A DNA stretch of 30,394 nt, from assembly GCA_028290305.1 (NCBI GenBank), contig JAQGKC010000378.1:1-30394 (forward strand). The letters run 5' to 3'. Source of the stretch: Bradyrhizobium sp. (GTDB lineage: Bacteria; Pseudomonadota; Alphaproteobacteria; Rhizobiales; Xanthobacteraceae). Shown here piece by piece: positions 8,088 through 16,355 of the stretch (positions are counted from its first letter, which is position 1; each line of letters opens with the position of its first letter). The notes beneath the pieces are model-generated. The model did no database searches and was not told where the DNA came from. It saw only the letters and a list, made by a program, of their open reading frames with translations. A program made the translations under genes and the position numbers.

Positions 8088-8912
8088 CTAGCCGGTGGTT
8101 ACCGAGCGATACGGAATCGGATCGGCAATCCGACCCAAGGATCTAAGCCAGTCCGGCGGATCGGTCAGCGGCGCGGCGGGCCGCTGCAATGGCACTGACA
8201 GGTCGATGCATTGCTCGTCGCCGGCCGATAGCCAGAAAGCCGTGTTGCCGTCGATATCGAGCACGATATGAACCGGCGGGCGGCCCGGCTGGAGGCCGGC
8301 ATTGAACACCCAGGTGGCGCCGAGCCGATCGAACCACGAGCCATCCGGGATGAAGGGCGATTGATGCACATGACCCGAGATCACGATGGAGGGCTGATAG
8401 CTCTGGATCCATTGCGCGAGTTCGACGTCGCCGAAAAAGCGTTTGCCGCCCCAACTCGTCGGCGAGTTCGCTGGCGGCGCATGATGCGCCCAGATCCATC
8501 GTTTCGGCCGCCTCATGGCCGCCTCGCAAAGCTGTTCTTCGAGTCGCTGTTTAACGAGCGGACCGTCCCACCATGGGCAGACCGTGAATAGCGTGTCGCC
8601 GATCGTCAGGCTGTCGCCGTCGCAGGCGATGCCGAGTTCGCGGACTTCGCCGATCCAGCGGGAGATCTTCTCGCCTTGTGGATTGCGCTCGTCGAGGTCG
8701 TGATTTCCCGAGCAAAGAATAACCCGGGTAATGCCTGACAGCAGCGCCAGATACTTCTTCACGACGACAATCTGGGCGCGGAAATCGACAGACGATCCGA
8801 TATCGAGTGCATCGCCGGCAAAGATGACAAGGTCGAACTGCGGCGCGGCGCTGAGCAGCCAGTCAAATTGCGGTAGCGAGTAATGCAGATCGGCCACGAC
8901 AAGGCAGCGCAT
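8088..8912 (-). CDS. Calcineurin-like metallophosphoesterase
   Basis: A 274-aa cytosolic phosphoesterase with the full metal-binding motif set: D8-x-H10 (VADLHYS), GD at 33-34 (AGDALD), GNHD at 69-72, HH in WAHHAPP, and GHVH near residue 178. It probably uses a dinuclear Mn/Fe centre to hydrolyse a phosphomonoester or phosphodiester; the substrate is unknown. The Shine-Dalgarno is weak (TTAGAG). The C-terminal coding part contains the second copy of the 20-bp direct repeat shared with 6335-6354. Gene context gives no pathway: it is alone on its strand, next to the boundary of the heavy-metal island. Confidence 0.9.
   Translation of the reverse strand: MRCLVVADLHYSLPQFDWLLSAAPQFDLVIFAGDALDIGSSVDFRAQIVVVKKYLALLSGITRVILCSGNHDLDERNPQGEKISRWIGEVRELGIACDGDSLTIGDTLFTVCPWWDGPLVKQRLEEQLCEAAMRRPKRWIWAHHAPPANSPTSWGGKRFFGDVELAQWIQSYQPSIVISGHVHQSPFIPDGSWFDRLGATWVFNAGLQPGRPPVHIVLDIDGNTAFWLSAGDEQCIDLSVPLQRPAAPLTDPPDWLRSLGRIADPIPYRSVTTG
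8117..8136. repeat. 20-bp direct repeat, copy 2 of 2
   Basis: Identical to 6335-6354 and inside the 3' coding part of the metallophosphoesterase gene. The spacing between copies is about 1.78 kb. Confidence 0.7.
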
Positions 8913-9057
8913 CTCTAATTAATCCGAATGCTCAAGAATTAAGCGGCGTGATCGCGCGTTGAAAAAGTCAGGATAGGGCAAGACCTGCATGGTGCAAGTT
9001 CGTGCGATGCGACACATCCCCGCAACGGGCGTTAGCGTTGCGATAACCTTACGTTCT

Positions 9058-9160
9058 CACCACTGCGTGTGCCTGAATGCGCCCCCGGTCTTGATCTGGA
9101 TTGGGCGCGGTTGGCCTCGCGCTATCACGGCGTCGTTAGCCTCGGCAGGCTATCAATCTG
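9058..9160 (-). pseudogene. Decayed 3'-end remnant of a PdhS-like histidine kinase gene
   Basis: Read on the minus strand, this stretch aligns with the 3' end of the intact kinase gene at about 21869-21980. It encodes an SL..LT segment, EANRAQ, then after a one-base shift QIKTGG, then SGT. The 19 bases at 9082-9100 are identical to 21916-21934. It has in-frame stops (TGA TAG near 9121-9126), a one-base deletion and a one-base insertion relative to the intact gene. No more of the kinase is present. The rest of the 8913-9185 gap shows no gene. Its position at the left edge of the metal cluster, in the same orientation as the intact copy at the right edge, suggests an island boundary. Confidence 0.75.
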
Positions 9161-9185
9161 AACCCTTCTGTGCGATTTTGTTGAT

Positions 9186-9575
9186 GTGAACCGCCAAATC
9201 ACCATCCGCCGGCTGCTCGCGATCTTCATGATCGCAGGGCTCGTATTGGCTCCGCTGTCCCGGCCTGTCATGGCCGGGAACGCTTCGGATGCATCGATGT
9301 CGGCGATGGCGGACGACATGTCGGCGTCGGCCATGACCGACGAGACGGCGAGCGACGACATGCCCTGCTGTCCGTCGAAGGCTCCGACGCCGATCGGCTG
9401 CGACAAATGCGTGTTCATGGCGGCCTGTACGGCCAAATGCTTCGCCGGCCTGTCGGCAGCCATATTCTGTCCGGCCTTTGCGGCATCGGGCCAGATTGCA
9501 CCGCTGCAAAATGATTCCTGGCTCGATGGCCTGGGCCGTCCGCCTCCCGAATACCCTCCTCGAACTCTGGTCTGA
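9186..9575 (+). CDS. Exported Cys-rich protein at the head of the cus operon
   Basis: A 129-aa protein with an N-terminal signal peptide (about residues 1-30, ending RPVMAG). A Met/Asp/Ser-rich stretch of MSAMADDMSASAM type follows, then a Cys cluster (CC..GC..C..AC..KC). The tail ends PPPEYPPRTLV. Met-rich plus Cys-rich sequence in the periplasm suggests binding of Cu(I), Ag(I) or similar metals. I recognise the type as a hypothetical protein often preceding FixH-like/CusB/CusA genes in Bradyrhizobium relatives, but no function is established. The start is GTG at 9186 with no good Shine-Dalgarno. It lies 99 bp before the FixH-like gene, probably in the same transcript. Confidence 0.7.
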   Translation: MNRQITIRRLLAIFMIAGLVLAPLSRPVMAGNASDASMSAMADDMSASAMTDETASDDMPCCPSKAPTPIGCDKCVFMAACTAKCFAGLSAAIFCPAFAASGQIAPLQNDSWLDGLGRPPPEYPPRTLV

Positions 9576-9674
9576 TCGGCGCTCCGGCGCCGGTTGCTGA
9601 CGCGTGGTCGCAAAACCGCGCGGATAGACGCATGCCGCGCTTTGCGGCGACCACAGACATCAGAGGATTCCACA

Positions 9675-10082
9675 ATGAAGACGTCTCGTACCACGCGGGC
9701 CTTGCAGGCCGCGTTGATCGGCATTGCCATGACCGGTTCGGTCACCATCGCGCGTGCCGACATCAAGGACTACGAATTTCAGCTCGTCGACCAGACCGTT
9801 CAGGCTGGCCCAGACAAGACCATCACGGTCCGGCTCGTTAACAAAACCACCGGCAAGCCGGTCTCGGGTGCGGTGATCATCGCGACCCGTCTCGACATGA
9901 CGCCCGACGGCATGCAGGAGATGGCCACCAAGATCGCGCCGGTGCCGGGCGGAGAGCCCGGTACTTATAAGTTCAAGGCGACGTTCGGGATGGCCGGTCG
10001 CTGGCAGCTCTCGCTGGGCGCGAAGGTCCAGGGCGAGACCGGCACCGTCGAAAACAAGCTCGTCATCACGGCGCAGAAATGA
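9675..10082 (+). CDS. FixH/YtkA-like periplasmic protein
   Basis: A 135-aa exported protein: signal peptide to about residue 28 (ARA), then an immunoglobulin-like beta domain of the FixH/YtkA type (VRLVNKTTGKPVSGA, then a Met-rich TRLDMTPDGMQEMATK, then PGTYKFKATFGMAGRWQL). Relatives sit next to RND metal-efflux or cytochrome oxidase assembly genes and are thought to help handle periplasmic copper; here the position directly before cusB supports a copper or silver accessory role. I chose the ATG at 9675 with AGAGGA upstream. The stop overlaps the cusB start (ATGA), showing tight coupling. Confidence 0.8.
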   Translation: MKTSRTTRALQAALIGIAMTGSVTIARADIKDYEFQLVDQTVQAGPDKTITVRLVNKTTGKPVSGAVIIATRLDMTPDGMQEMATKIAPVPGGEPGTYKFKATFGMAGRWQLSLGAKVQGETGTVENKLVITAQK

Positions 10083-11500
10083 ACCGCGCCGTTCTCGCAA
10101 GCGCCGCCGCCGCGTTGATCGCGGCGGCGGGTGGCGGGCTCGTCATCGGCGGCGCGCCGCGGCCGATGGCGCGCGTCATTGGCATGGTCAGTTCCGCGGA
10201 GGCGGAGGGCAGTCCCGCGCCGATCTATTACCAGGACCCGGACGGCAAGCCGTTCTACTCGTCGACGCCGAAGAAGACGCCGGATGGCCGCGACTATCGC
10301 GCCGTTCCCGCAGGCGCCGACGTCAGTTTCGACGAGGCAGCTCCGGAGGCCATGCCGTCTGCAGTCCCGTCCGGCGGCAGCGCGGCGGAGCGCAAGATCA
10401 AATACTACCGCAATCCCATGGGATTGCCGGACACGTCGCCGACGCCGAAGAAGGACTCGATGGGGATGGACTACATCCCGGTCTTCGAGGGCGACGATTC
10501 CGACGACGGGTCGGTCAAGCTTTCTCCCGGCAAGATCCAGCGCACCGGCGTCAAATCCGAGCCCGCGGCGCGGCGGGTGATCCGGACCGCGATCCGGGCG
10601 CCCGGGACGATCCAACTGGACGAGCGCCGTGTCTCGGTCATTTCGATGCGATCGGAAAGCTGGGTGCAGAAAGTCGCCGACGTCACCACGGGCACGCGCG
10701 TCAAAAAGGGCCAGTCGTTGATGGAGATCTACAGCCCGGCGGTGTCTTCGGCGGCAGCCGAATATGTCGCAACGATCGGATCGAAGACGAGCGCAGGCGA
10801 GGGGCCGTACGGGCGCGGATCTCGCCAACGTGTGATGAATCTCGACGTCCCCGAGCCCGTGATCGAGGCGATGGAGAAGAGCCGCACCGTTCCGATCGCG
10901 ATCGAATGGTCTGCACCCCGCGACGGCATCGTGCTGGAACGCAACGCCGTCGAAGGCATGCGCGCGCAGCCCGGCGAGGTTCTGTTCCGGGTTGCCGATA
11001 TTTCGGTTGTGTGGGCAATGGTCGATGTCGCGGAGCGCGACCTCGGCGCCATCGCTGCCGGCCAGCCGGTCACGGTGAAGGCGCGCAGTTTTCCGGGGCG
11101 CGAGTTCTCGGGGAAGATCACCGTGATCTATCCGCAGGTGAATAAGGAGACCCGAACCGCCCGCGTCCGGATTGAACTGGCGAATCCGGATCTCGCACTT
11201 CTGCCCGATATGTATGTCGACGCCGCGATCGACACCGGCGCACCGGATCCCGTGCTGGCGGTTCCGGACAGCGCGGTGCTCGATACCGGCAGCCGTCAAG
11301 CTGTCTTCGTCGATAAGGGCCAAGGCCGGTTCGAGCCCCGCGACGTGAAGCTGGGTCATCGCGGCGACGGCTACGTCGAGGTCCGGGACGGCGTCGCCGA
11401 GGGCGAGCCGGTGGTCGTTTCGGCCAATTTCCTGATCGACGCCGAAAGCAATCTGAAGGCGGCTCTCAAGGGATTTTCGGAAGCGGGAGGCCAGCCATGA
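10079..11500 (+). CDS. cusB: CusB-type periplasmic adaptor of an RND metal efflux pump
   Basis: A 473-aa membrane-fusion protein linking the inner-membrane pump CusA to an outer-membrane channel. After an N-terminal anchor or signal segment there are two heavy-metal-binding-domain-like repeats. The first (about 48-77, PIYYQDPDGKPF...) lacks Met and Cys and looks degenerate; the second (about 108-137) has YYRNPMGLPDTSPTPKKDSM and GMDYIPV. Barrel-sandwich and beta-barrel segments follow (VKKGQSLMEIYSP, SAPRDGIVLERNAVEGM, GREFSGKITVIYPQVNKETRT). It overlaps the FixH-like gene and cusA by four bases at each side. Cu(I)/Ag(I) is the best guess for substrate, from CusA similarity. Confidence 0.92.
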   Translation: MNRAVLASAAAALIAAAGGGLVIGGAPRPMARVIGMVSSAEAEGSPAPIYYQDPDGKPFYSSTPKKTPDGRDYRAVPAGADVSFDEAAPEAMPSAVPSGGSAAERKIKYYRNPMGLPDTSPTPKKDSMGMDYIPVFEGDDSDDGSVKLSPGKIQRTGVKSEPAARRVIRTAIRAPGTIQLDERRVSVISMRSESWVQKVADVTTGTRVKKGQSLMEIYSPAVSSAAAEYVATIGSKTSAGEGPYGRGSRQRVMNLDVPEPVIEAMEKSRTVPIAIEWSAPRDGIVLERNAVEGMRAQPGEVLFRVADISVVWAMVDVAERDLGAIAAGQPVTVKARSFPGREFSGKITVIYPQVNKETRTARVRIELANPDLALLPDMYVDAAIDTGAPDPVLAVPDSAVLDTGSRQAVFVDKGQGRFEPRDVKLGHRGDGYVEVRDGVAEGEPVVVSANFLIDAESNLKAALKGFSEAGGQP

Positions 11501-14500
11501 TCGCCCGTCTGATCGCCTGGTCGGCCCGCAACCTGCTGCTGGTCCTGTTCGGCACCGGCTTTGCCGCGGCGGCGGGAATCTACGCGCTGGTTCATCTGCC
11601 GCTCGATGCCATTCCGGATCTCTCGGACACCCAGGTGATCGTCTATACGGAGTATCCGGGTCAGGCGCCGCAGGTGATCGAGGACCAGGTCACCTATCCG
11701 CTGACGACGGCGATGCTGACCGTGCCGCGATCGAAGGTGGTGCGCGGCTTCTCGTTCTTCGGCGTGTCGTTCGTCTACGTCATCTTCGAGGACGGCACCG
11801 ACATCTACTGGGCGCGTTCGCGCGTCCTCGAATTCCTCAACAGCGCGACTTCGCGGCTGCCCGCAGGGGTGACGCCCACGATTGGCCCCGACGCGACAGG
11901 TGTGGGCTGGGTCTACCAATACGCCGTGATGTCGAAGGAGTTGAACCTCGCCGACACCCGCACCATCCAGGACTGGAACCTGAAATTCGCGCTCGCCAAG
12001 GCCGAAGGCGTCGCGGAAGTCGCGAGCGTCGGTGGCTTCGTCAAACAATACAACGTCATCCTCGATCCGCAGCGCATGCGCGATCTCGGCATCACCATGC
12101 AGAAGATGCGCGAGGCGATCCGCGCCAGCAACGCCGATGTCGGCGGACGCACGGTTGAACTGTCGGAGTTCGAATATGTCATTCGCGGCAAGGGGTATCT
12201 GAAGAACATCAACGACCTCGGCAACATCGTGCTCAAAACCAGCAACGGCACGCCCGTTTTGCTGCGCGATGTCGCCAGGGTCGAGCTCGGCCCCGACGAG
12301 CGGCGCGGCATTACGGAGCTCAACGGCGAAGGCGAGGTCGCCAGCGGCATCGTGCTGCAGCGTTTCGGCGTCAATGCGCTCGACGTCATCGAGAACGTCA
12401 AGAAGCGCTTCAAGGAGATCGCCTCTAGCCTGCCGAAATCGGTCGAGATCGTGCCGGTCTATGACCGCTCCAATCTGATCAACGCCGCGATCGGCACGCT
12501 CAAGCACACATTGTTCGAGGAAAGCGTGGTCGTGGCGCTGGTCTGCATCGTCTTCCTGCTGCATTTCCGCAGCGCGCTGGTGGCGATCCTGATGCTTCCC
12601 GTCGGCATCCTGATGGCGTTCGGCGCGATGAAACTATTAGGACTAGGCTCGAACATCATGAGCCTCGGGGGGATTGCGATCGCGATCGGCGCCATGATCG
12701 ATGGGGCGATCGTCATGATCGAGAACGCGCATAAGCATCTTGAACGGGGGGAACCAGGAAGATCGCGCGTCGACATCCTCGTCGACGCCGCCTCCGAGGT
12801 CGGGCCGGCGCTGTTCTTCAGCCTGCTGATCATCACTGTCTCGTTCATGCCGATCTTCACGCTGGAGTCGCAGGAAGGGCGGTTGTTCAGTCCGCTGGCG
12901 TTCACCAAGACCTTCTCGATGGCGGCCGCCGCGTTGCTGTCGGTCACGCTGGTGCCGGCGCTGATGGTGATCTTCGTCCGCGGCCGGATCGTTCCGGAAC
13001 ACAGCAATCCCATCAACCGCTTCCTGATCTGGATTTACAAGCCGGTGATCAAAGCGGTGATGCGCGCCAAGACGCTGGTCATCGTGCTGTCGATCGCCGT
13101 GCTTGCGGTAACGATCTGGCCGGCGCGTCAACTCGGCACCGAGTTCATGCCTAACCTCAACGAGGGTACGCTGCTCTACATGCCGACGACCTTGCCCGGC
13201 ATATCCGTCACCAGGGCCGGCGAGTTGATGCAGACCCAGGACAAGATCATCCGGTCGTTTCCGGAGGTGGCATCAGTATACGGAAAGGCTGGCCGGGCCG
13301 AGACCGCGACCGATCCGGCGCCATCCGAAATGTTCGAGACGATCGTCAACCTCAAACGGAAAGAGGAATGGCGCTCGGGCGTCACGATCGACAGCCTGAT
13401 CGCGGAAATGGACAAGGCGCTGCAGTTTCCTGGCGTCTCCAACGCCTGGACCATGCCGATCAAAGCCCGCATCGACATGTTGTCCACGGGAATCCGGACG
13501 CCGATCGGGGTCAAGGTGATCGGCACCGATCTGGTCGAGATGGACAAGCTTGCCAAGCAGATCGAACAGGTTCTCAAAGCCGTGCCGGGAACGTCATCGG
13601 CCTACGCCGAGCGCGGGATCGGCGGTTACTACCTCGATGTGACGCCCGACCGCGCCGCATTGGCCCGCTACGGCATCATGATCCAGGATGTCCAGGACGT
13701 GATCGCGACCGCGCTCGGCGGCCAGACCGTGACCACCACGGTGGAAGGCCGGCAGCGCTTCAGCGTCAACATGCGCTATCCCCGCGACCTCAGGGATAAT
13801 CCTCGCGCCATCGCCAACGACGTCCTGGTGCCGATGCCGGCCGGCGGTGCGGTCCCGCTCGGGGAGCTCGCCAAGGTGACGCCGGCGCGGGGGCCGACCT
13901 CGATCCGGACCGAGAACGGTCAGTTGGCCGCCTACATCTACGTCGACATCCGCGACCGCGATCTTGGCGGCTATGTCGCCGACGCGCAGCGGGCGGTGCA
14001 GGCCAGCATCCAGTTCCCGCCTGGCTATTACGTCATGTGGAGCGGTCAGTACGAATATCTCGAGCGCGCAACGGCGCGCCTGAAGATCGTGGTGCCGGTG
14101 ACGCTGCTGATTATCTTCCTGCTGCTGTATCTGAACTTCCGCTCGATCACCGAGACCATGATCGTCATGCTGTCGCTGCCGTTCGCGCTGGTCGGCGGTC
14201 TCTGGCTGATGTGGTGGCTCGGCTTCAACCTGTCGGTCGCGGTCGCCGTCGGCTTCATCGCGCTCGCCGGCGTCGCCGCCGAGACCGGCGTGGTGATGCT
14301 GATCTACCTCAATCAGGCCTTGGCGGAGATCAAGACGCAATGTGATATCGAGGGCCGCGCGCTGACGCGTCGTGACCTCTACGATGCCGTCATGGAGGGC
14401 GCGGTGGAGCGGGTGCGCCCGAAGATGATGACGGTCGTCGCCATCATGGCGGGGCTGTTGCCGATCATGTGGAGCACCGGTACCGGCTCCGAGATCATGC

Positions 14501-14694
14501 AGCGCATCGCCGTGCCGATGATCGGCGGGATGATCTCGTCGACGCTGCTGACGTTGATCGTGATCCCGGCGATCTTCGGCCTGGTCAAAGGGTTTCGGCT
14601 ACCGAACGAACCGAATGCCAACGTTCCAGCGGAGCGGGCTGGTCGGGATCAGACATCGTCGAGTGCCTTCGACCCTTCAGAAGCGGCGGAATAA
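11497..14694 (+). CDS. cusA: CusA/CzcA-type RND heavy-metal efflux pump
   Basis: A 1065-aa inner-membrane RND transporter that drives metal export by proton antiport, full length for the HME-RND family. The proton-relay Asp is D402 in AIAIGAMIDGAIVMIENAHK. N-terminal DAIPDLSDTQVIVYTEYPGQ and the porter-domain segment TMPIKARIDMLSTGIRTPIG with its Met residues resemble CusA more than CzcA, favouring Cu(I)/Ag(I). The C-terminal helices include SGTGSEIMQRIAVPMIGGM-like sequence that recurs as a broken fragment at 21664-21773. The start overlaps the cusB stop (ATGA). No outer-membrane channel gene (CusC/TolC type) is present in the window, so the pump must borrow one. Confidence 0.95.
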   Translation: MIARLIAWSARNLLLVLFGTGFAAAAGIYALVHLPLDAIPDLSDTQVIVYTEYPGQAPQVIEDQVTYPLTTAMLTVPRSKVVRGFSFFGVSFVYVIFEDGTDIYWARSRVLEFLNSATSRLPAGVTPTIGPDATGVGWVYQYAVMSKELNLADTRTIQDWNLKFALAKAEGVAEVASVGGFVKQYNVILDPQRMRDLGITMQKMREAIRASNADVGGRTVELSEFEYVIRGKGYLKNINDLGNIVLKTSNGTPVLLRDVARVELGPDERRGITELNGEGEVASGIVLQRFGVNALDVIENVKKRFKEIASSLPKSVEIVPVYDRSNLINAAIGTLKHTLFEESVVVALVCIVFLLHFRSALVAILMLPVGILMAFGAMKLLGLGSNIMSLGGIAIAIGAMIDGAIVMIENAHKHLERGEPGRSRVDILVDAASEVGPALFFSLLIITVSFMPIFTLESQEGRLFSPLAFTKTFSMAAAALLSVTLVPALMVIFVRGRIVPEHSNPINRFLIWIYKPVIKAVMRAKTLVIVLSIAVLAVTIWPARQLGTEFMPNLNEGTLLYMPTTLPGISVTRAGELMQTQDKIIRSFPEVASVYGKAGRAETATDPAPSEMFETIVNLKRKEEWRSGVTIDSLIAEMDKALQFPGVSNAWTMPIKARIDMLSTGIRTPIGVKVIGTDLVEMDKLAKQIEQVLKAVPGTSSAYAERGIGGYYLDVTPDRAALARYGIMIQDVQDVIATALGGQTVTTTVEGRQRFSVNMRYPRDLRDNPRAIANDVLVPMPAGGAVPLGELAKVTPARGPTSIRTENGQLAAYIYVDIRDRDLGGYVADAQRAVQASIQFPPGYYVMWSGQYEYLERATARLKIVVPVTLLIIFLLLYLNFRSITETMIVMLSLPFALVGGLWLMWWLGFNLSVAVAVGFIALAGVAAETGVVMLIYLNQALAEIKTQCDIEGRALTRRDLYDAVMEGAVERVRPKMMTVVAIMAGLLPIMWSTGTGSEIMQRIAVPMIGGMISSTLLTLIVIPAIFGLVKGFRLPNEPNANVPAERAGRDQTSSSAFDPSEAAE

Positions 14695-14707
14695 CGCACC
14701 GGTCCCC

Positions 14708-14733
14708 GTGACCAAACGAGCTGAATCAGCGAA
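14708..14733 (+). promoter_or_regulatory. Predicted ECF (SigF-type) promoter upstream of the sigma gene
   Basis: GTGACC at 14708-14713, a 16-bp spacer, and CGAA at 14730-14733, 19 bases before the sigma ATG. The same arrangement occurs at 15985-16010. It resembles the GTAACC-N16-CGAA motif I recall for Caulobacter SigF, implying autoregulation. Confidence 0.65.
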
Positions 14734-14752
14734 CTACTAGAGATACGCAGGC

Positions 14753-15310
14753 ATGACGACCCACGAAATCGAACTCAAGGCCCTGATGCTTGCCAGCCTG
14801 GATGGCGACGCGGCTTCGCACCGCGCTCTGCTCGAACGATTGAGCCGGCGCCTGCGTGCCTATTACAAAGGCAAGCTCGCGGGGATTGGCAGAGATGCAA
14901 CAGAGGCTGAAGATCTGGTTCAGGAAGCGGTGTTGGCCATCCACATCAAGCGACATACCTACGATCCGGCGGAGCCGCTGACGCCGTGGGTGCACGCGAT
15001 CGCGCGTTATAAGCTGATCGATTTCCTACGCCGGAGCCGCGCGTCGATTTCCGATGTACCGATTGACGAGGCCGATACGATCATGGCGCATGACGACAAT
15101 GTCATTGCCGAGAGTACATACGACGTCAGGCGGCTCATGGAGCGGTTGCCGAAAAACATGCGATGCTCCATCGAGGCTGTAAAACTCGAAGGACAGAGCA
15201 TAGCTGAAGCAGCAGAGAGGTGCGGCATCTCGGAATCGGGAGTAAAAATGAACATTCACCGTGGGCTCAAAGCACTGGCCGTCTTGATTGCCCAGGAGAC
15301 CAGAACATGA
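14753..15310 (+). CDS. sigF: ECF sigma factor, SigF type (paired with NrsF)
   Basis: A 185-aa extracytoplasmic-function sigma factor. Region 2 spans about residues 35-98 (TEAEDLVQEAVLAIHIKRHT, then WVHAIARYKLIDFLRR) and region 4 about 126-178 (LPKNMRCSIEAVKLEGQS, then CGISESGVKMNIHRGLKAL). The next gene, overlapping by four bases (ATGA), encodes an NrsF/DUF1109 membrane anti-sigma factor, the partner of the SigF group. In Caulobacter the SigF-NrsF pair responds to heavy metals such as chromate and cadmium, and copper in later work, from memory. The two matching promoter elements in this window suggest that it controls its own operon and the 16063-17151 genes. Confidence 0.9.
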   Translation: MTTHEIELKALMLASLDGDAASHRALLERLSRRLRAYYKGKLAGIGRDATEAEDLVQEAVLAIHIKRHTYDPAEPLTPWVHAIARYKLIDFLRRSRASISDVPIDEADTIMAHDDNVIAESTYDVRRLMERLPKNMRCSIEAVKLEGQSIAEAAERCGISESGVKMNIHRGLKALAVLIAQETRT

Positions 15311-15948
15311 AGACGGACGACTTGGTAGCCGCGCTCAGTGCACACATCGAGCCGGTCAACCGGAAACTTGTCAGTCGGACGGTTTACATTGCCCTCGTGG
15401 CCGGAACAGTCGTGGCGCTCGGCGTCATGCTCGTCGGGCTGGGTGTCCGCGCCGATCTGATGACCGCTCGCGCCTTGATTTTTCTGCTCCTGAAGCTCGC
15501 ATTTACGGTCGGGATCGTTGGCGTGGCATCGGTCTATTTGACACGGCTGGCGCGGCCCGGAGGGGAGCGAAGAACCTCGTCAATTTCGGCCCTGATGCCG
15601 TTTGCGGCGATCGTGCTGCTTGCCGCAATCAGTCTCGGGCTCGCGCCGAGTTCGCATTGGAACAGGATGGTTATGGGAGATGAATGGCTCGAATGCCTTC
15701 TCTCCATCCCCATCATCGCGATCATGCCCTTCGCCGTCATCATCGCGTCGGTACGAAGAGCGGCGCCGACCAATCTCGTCCGGACCGGCGCTTTCGCCGG
15801 TCTAATTGCAGGCGGCGTCAGCGCAATGGCTTATGCGTTGCATTGCACGGATGATTCATTGCCATTCGTTGCGGTCTGGTACGGCGGAACGATTGTGTTG
15901 TGCATGTTAGCAGGTGCAGCATTGGGACCGCGATTGTTGCGGTGGTGA
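15307..15948 (+). CDS. nrsF: NrsF-type (DUF1109) membrane anti-sigma factor
   Basis: A 213-aa integral membrane protein with about six hydrophobic segments after a short cytoplasmic N-terminus (MKTDDLVAALSAHIEPV) that probably contacts the sigma factor. Two Cys, C130 (GDEWLEC) and C180 (AYALHC), lie near membrane faces; they match in spacing the two Cys reported as needed for metal response in Caulobacter NrsF, from memory. It should hold the sigma factor inactive until metal stress. The ATG overlaps the sigma stop (ATGA). An upstream open frame exists but is the out-of-frame sigma gene. Confidence 0.9.
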   Translation: MKTDDLVAALSAHIEPVNRKLVSRTVYIALVAGTVVALGVMLVGLGVRADLMTARALIFLLLKLAFTVGIVGVASVYLTRLARPGGERRTSSISALMPFAAIVLLAAISLGLAPSSHWNRMVMGDEWLECLLSIPIIAIMPFAVIIASVRRAAPTNLVRTGAFAGLIAGGVSAMAYALHCTDDSLPFVAVWYGGTIVLCMLAGAALGPRLLRW

Positions 15949-15984
15949 TCAGGTTGTTCGCCGCCTTCACGTCAGCGTGAGCCT

Positions 15985-16010
15985 GTGACCGGCCGACGAT
16001 TTGCTCCGAA
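15985..16010 (+). promoter_or_regulatory. Predicted ECF (SigF-type) promoter before the small exported protein
   Basis: GTGACC at 15985-15990, exactly 16 bp, then CGAA at 16007-16010. It shares CGAACT and a downstream ACTAGA with the element at 14708-14733, while spacer sequences differ. It lies 52 bases before the ATG at 16063. Confidence 0.65.
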
Positions 16011-16062
16011 CTCATTACTAGAAGCGCACATCACGCGCTTCCAACAATGATGGAGCCGGACC

Positions 16063-16329
16063 ATGTTAAAGAAACACCTTCTTAAGATTTCACTCTTGCT
16101 GCCACTGGTGGCAATATCTGCAACGGCCCACGCGGGCTCGACGATCACGGACAAGAGCTATTGGCCGAGCGAGGCCAGGCAGAGCACGCAAAACAGAACG
16201 GTTGGCTCGCCGCGCGATTTGAATTCGGCGTTTGCCTACGACCGAACAGCGTCACCTTTGCAGCCCGTGACGGTTCCGAACGAGCGTGGGTCCGCAGGGC
16301 GCTATCAGGGCGGCCCACATCCCCGGTGA
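16063..16329 (+). CDS. Small exported protein of unknown function (predicted SigF target)
   Basis: An 88-aa protein with a Sec signal peptide (KKHLLKISLLLPLVAISATAHAG, cleavage about residue 24). The mature part is short and polar (SYWPSEAR, NSAFAYDRTASPLQPV), without Cys or transmembrane segments. It is not recognised beyond a common hypothetical-protein look. GGAGCCGGACC precedes the ATG. A SigF-type promoter lies upstream and the cytochrome c gene starts 111 bp downstream on the same strand after a long hairpin, so both are probably one SigF-controlled transcript with processing or attenuation in between. Confidence 0.7.
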   Translation: MLKKHLLKISLLLPLVAISATAHAGSTITDKSYWPSEARQSTQNRTVGSPRDLNSAFAYDRTASPLQPVTVPNERGSAGRYQGGPHPR

Positions 16330-16355
16330 CGTTCACCACGCGAAATGACGCTGGG

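Noticed and set aside
9965..12564. Two long minus-strand open frames (464 and 397 codons) opposite cusB and cusA
   Set aside because: They are antisense shadows of high-GC coding sequence: Arg/His/Asp-rich, without motifs, while the plus-strand frames show full CusB and CusA family features.
15601..15948. Cytochrome or permease role for the 213-aa membrane protein after the sigma gene
   Set aside because: The four-base overlap with an ECF sigma gene, the N-terminal segment and the two spaced Cys fit the NrsF anti-sigma family better.
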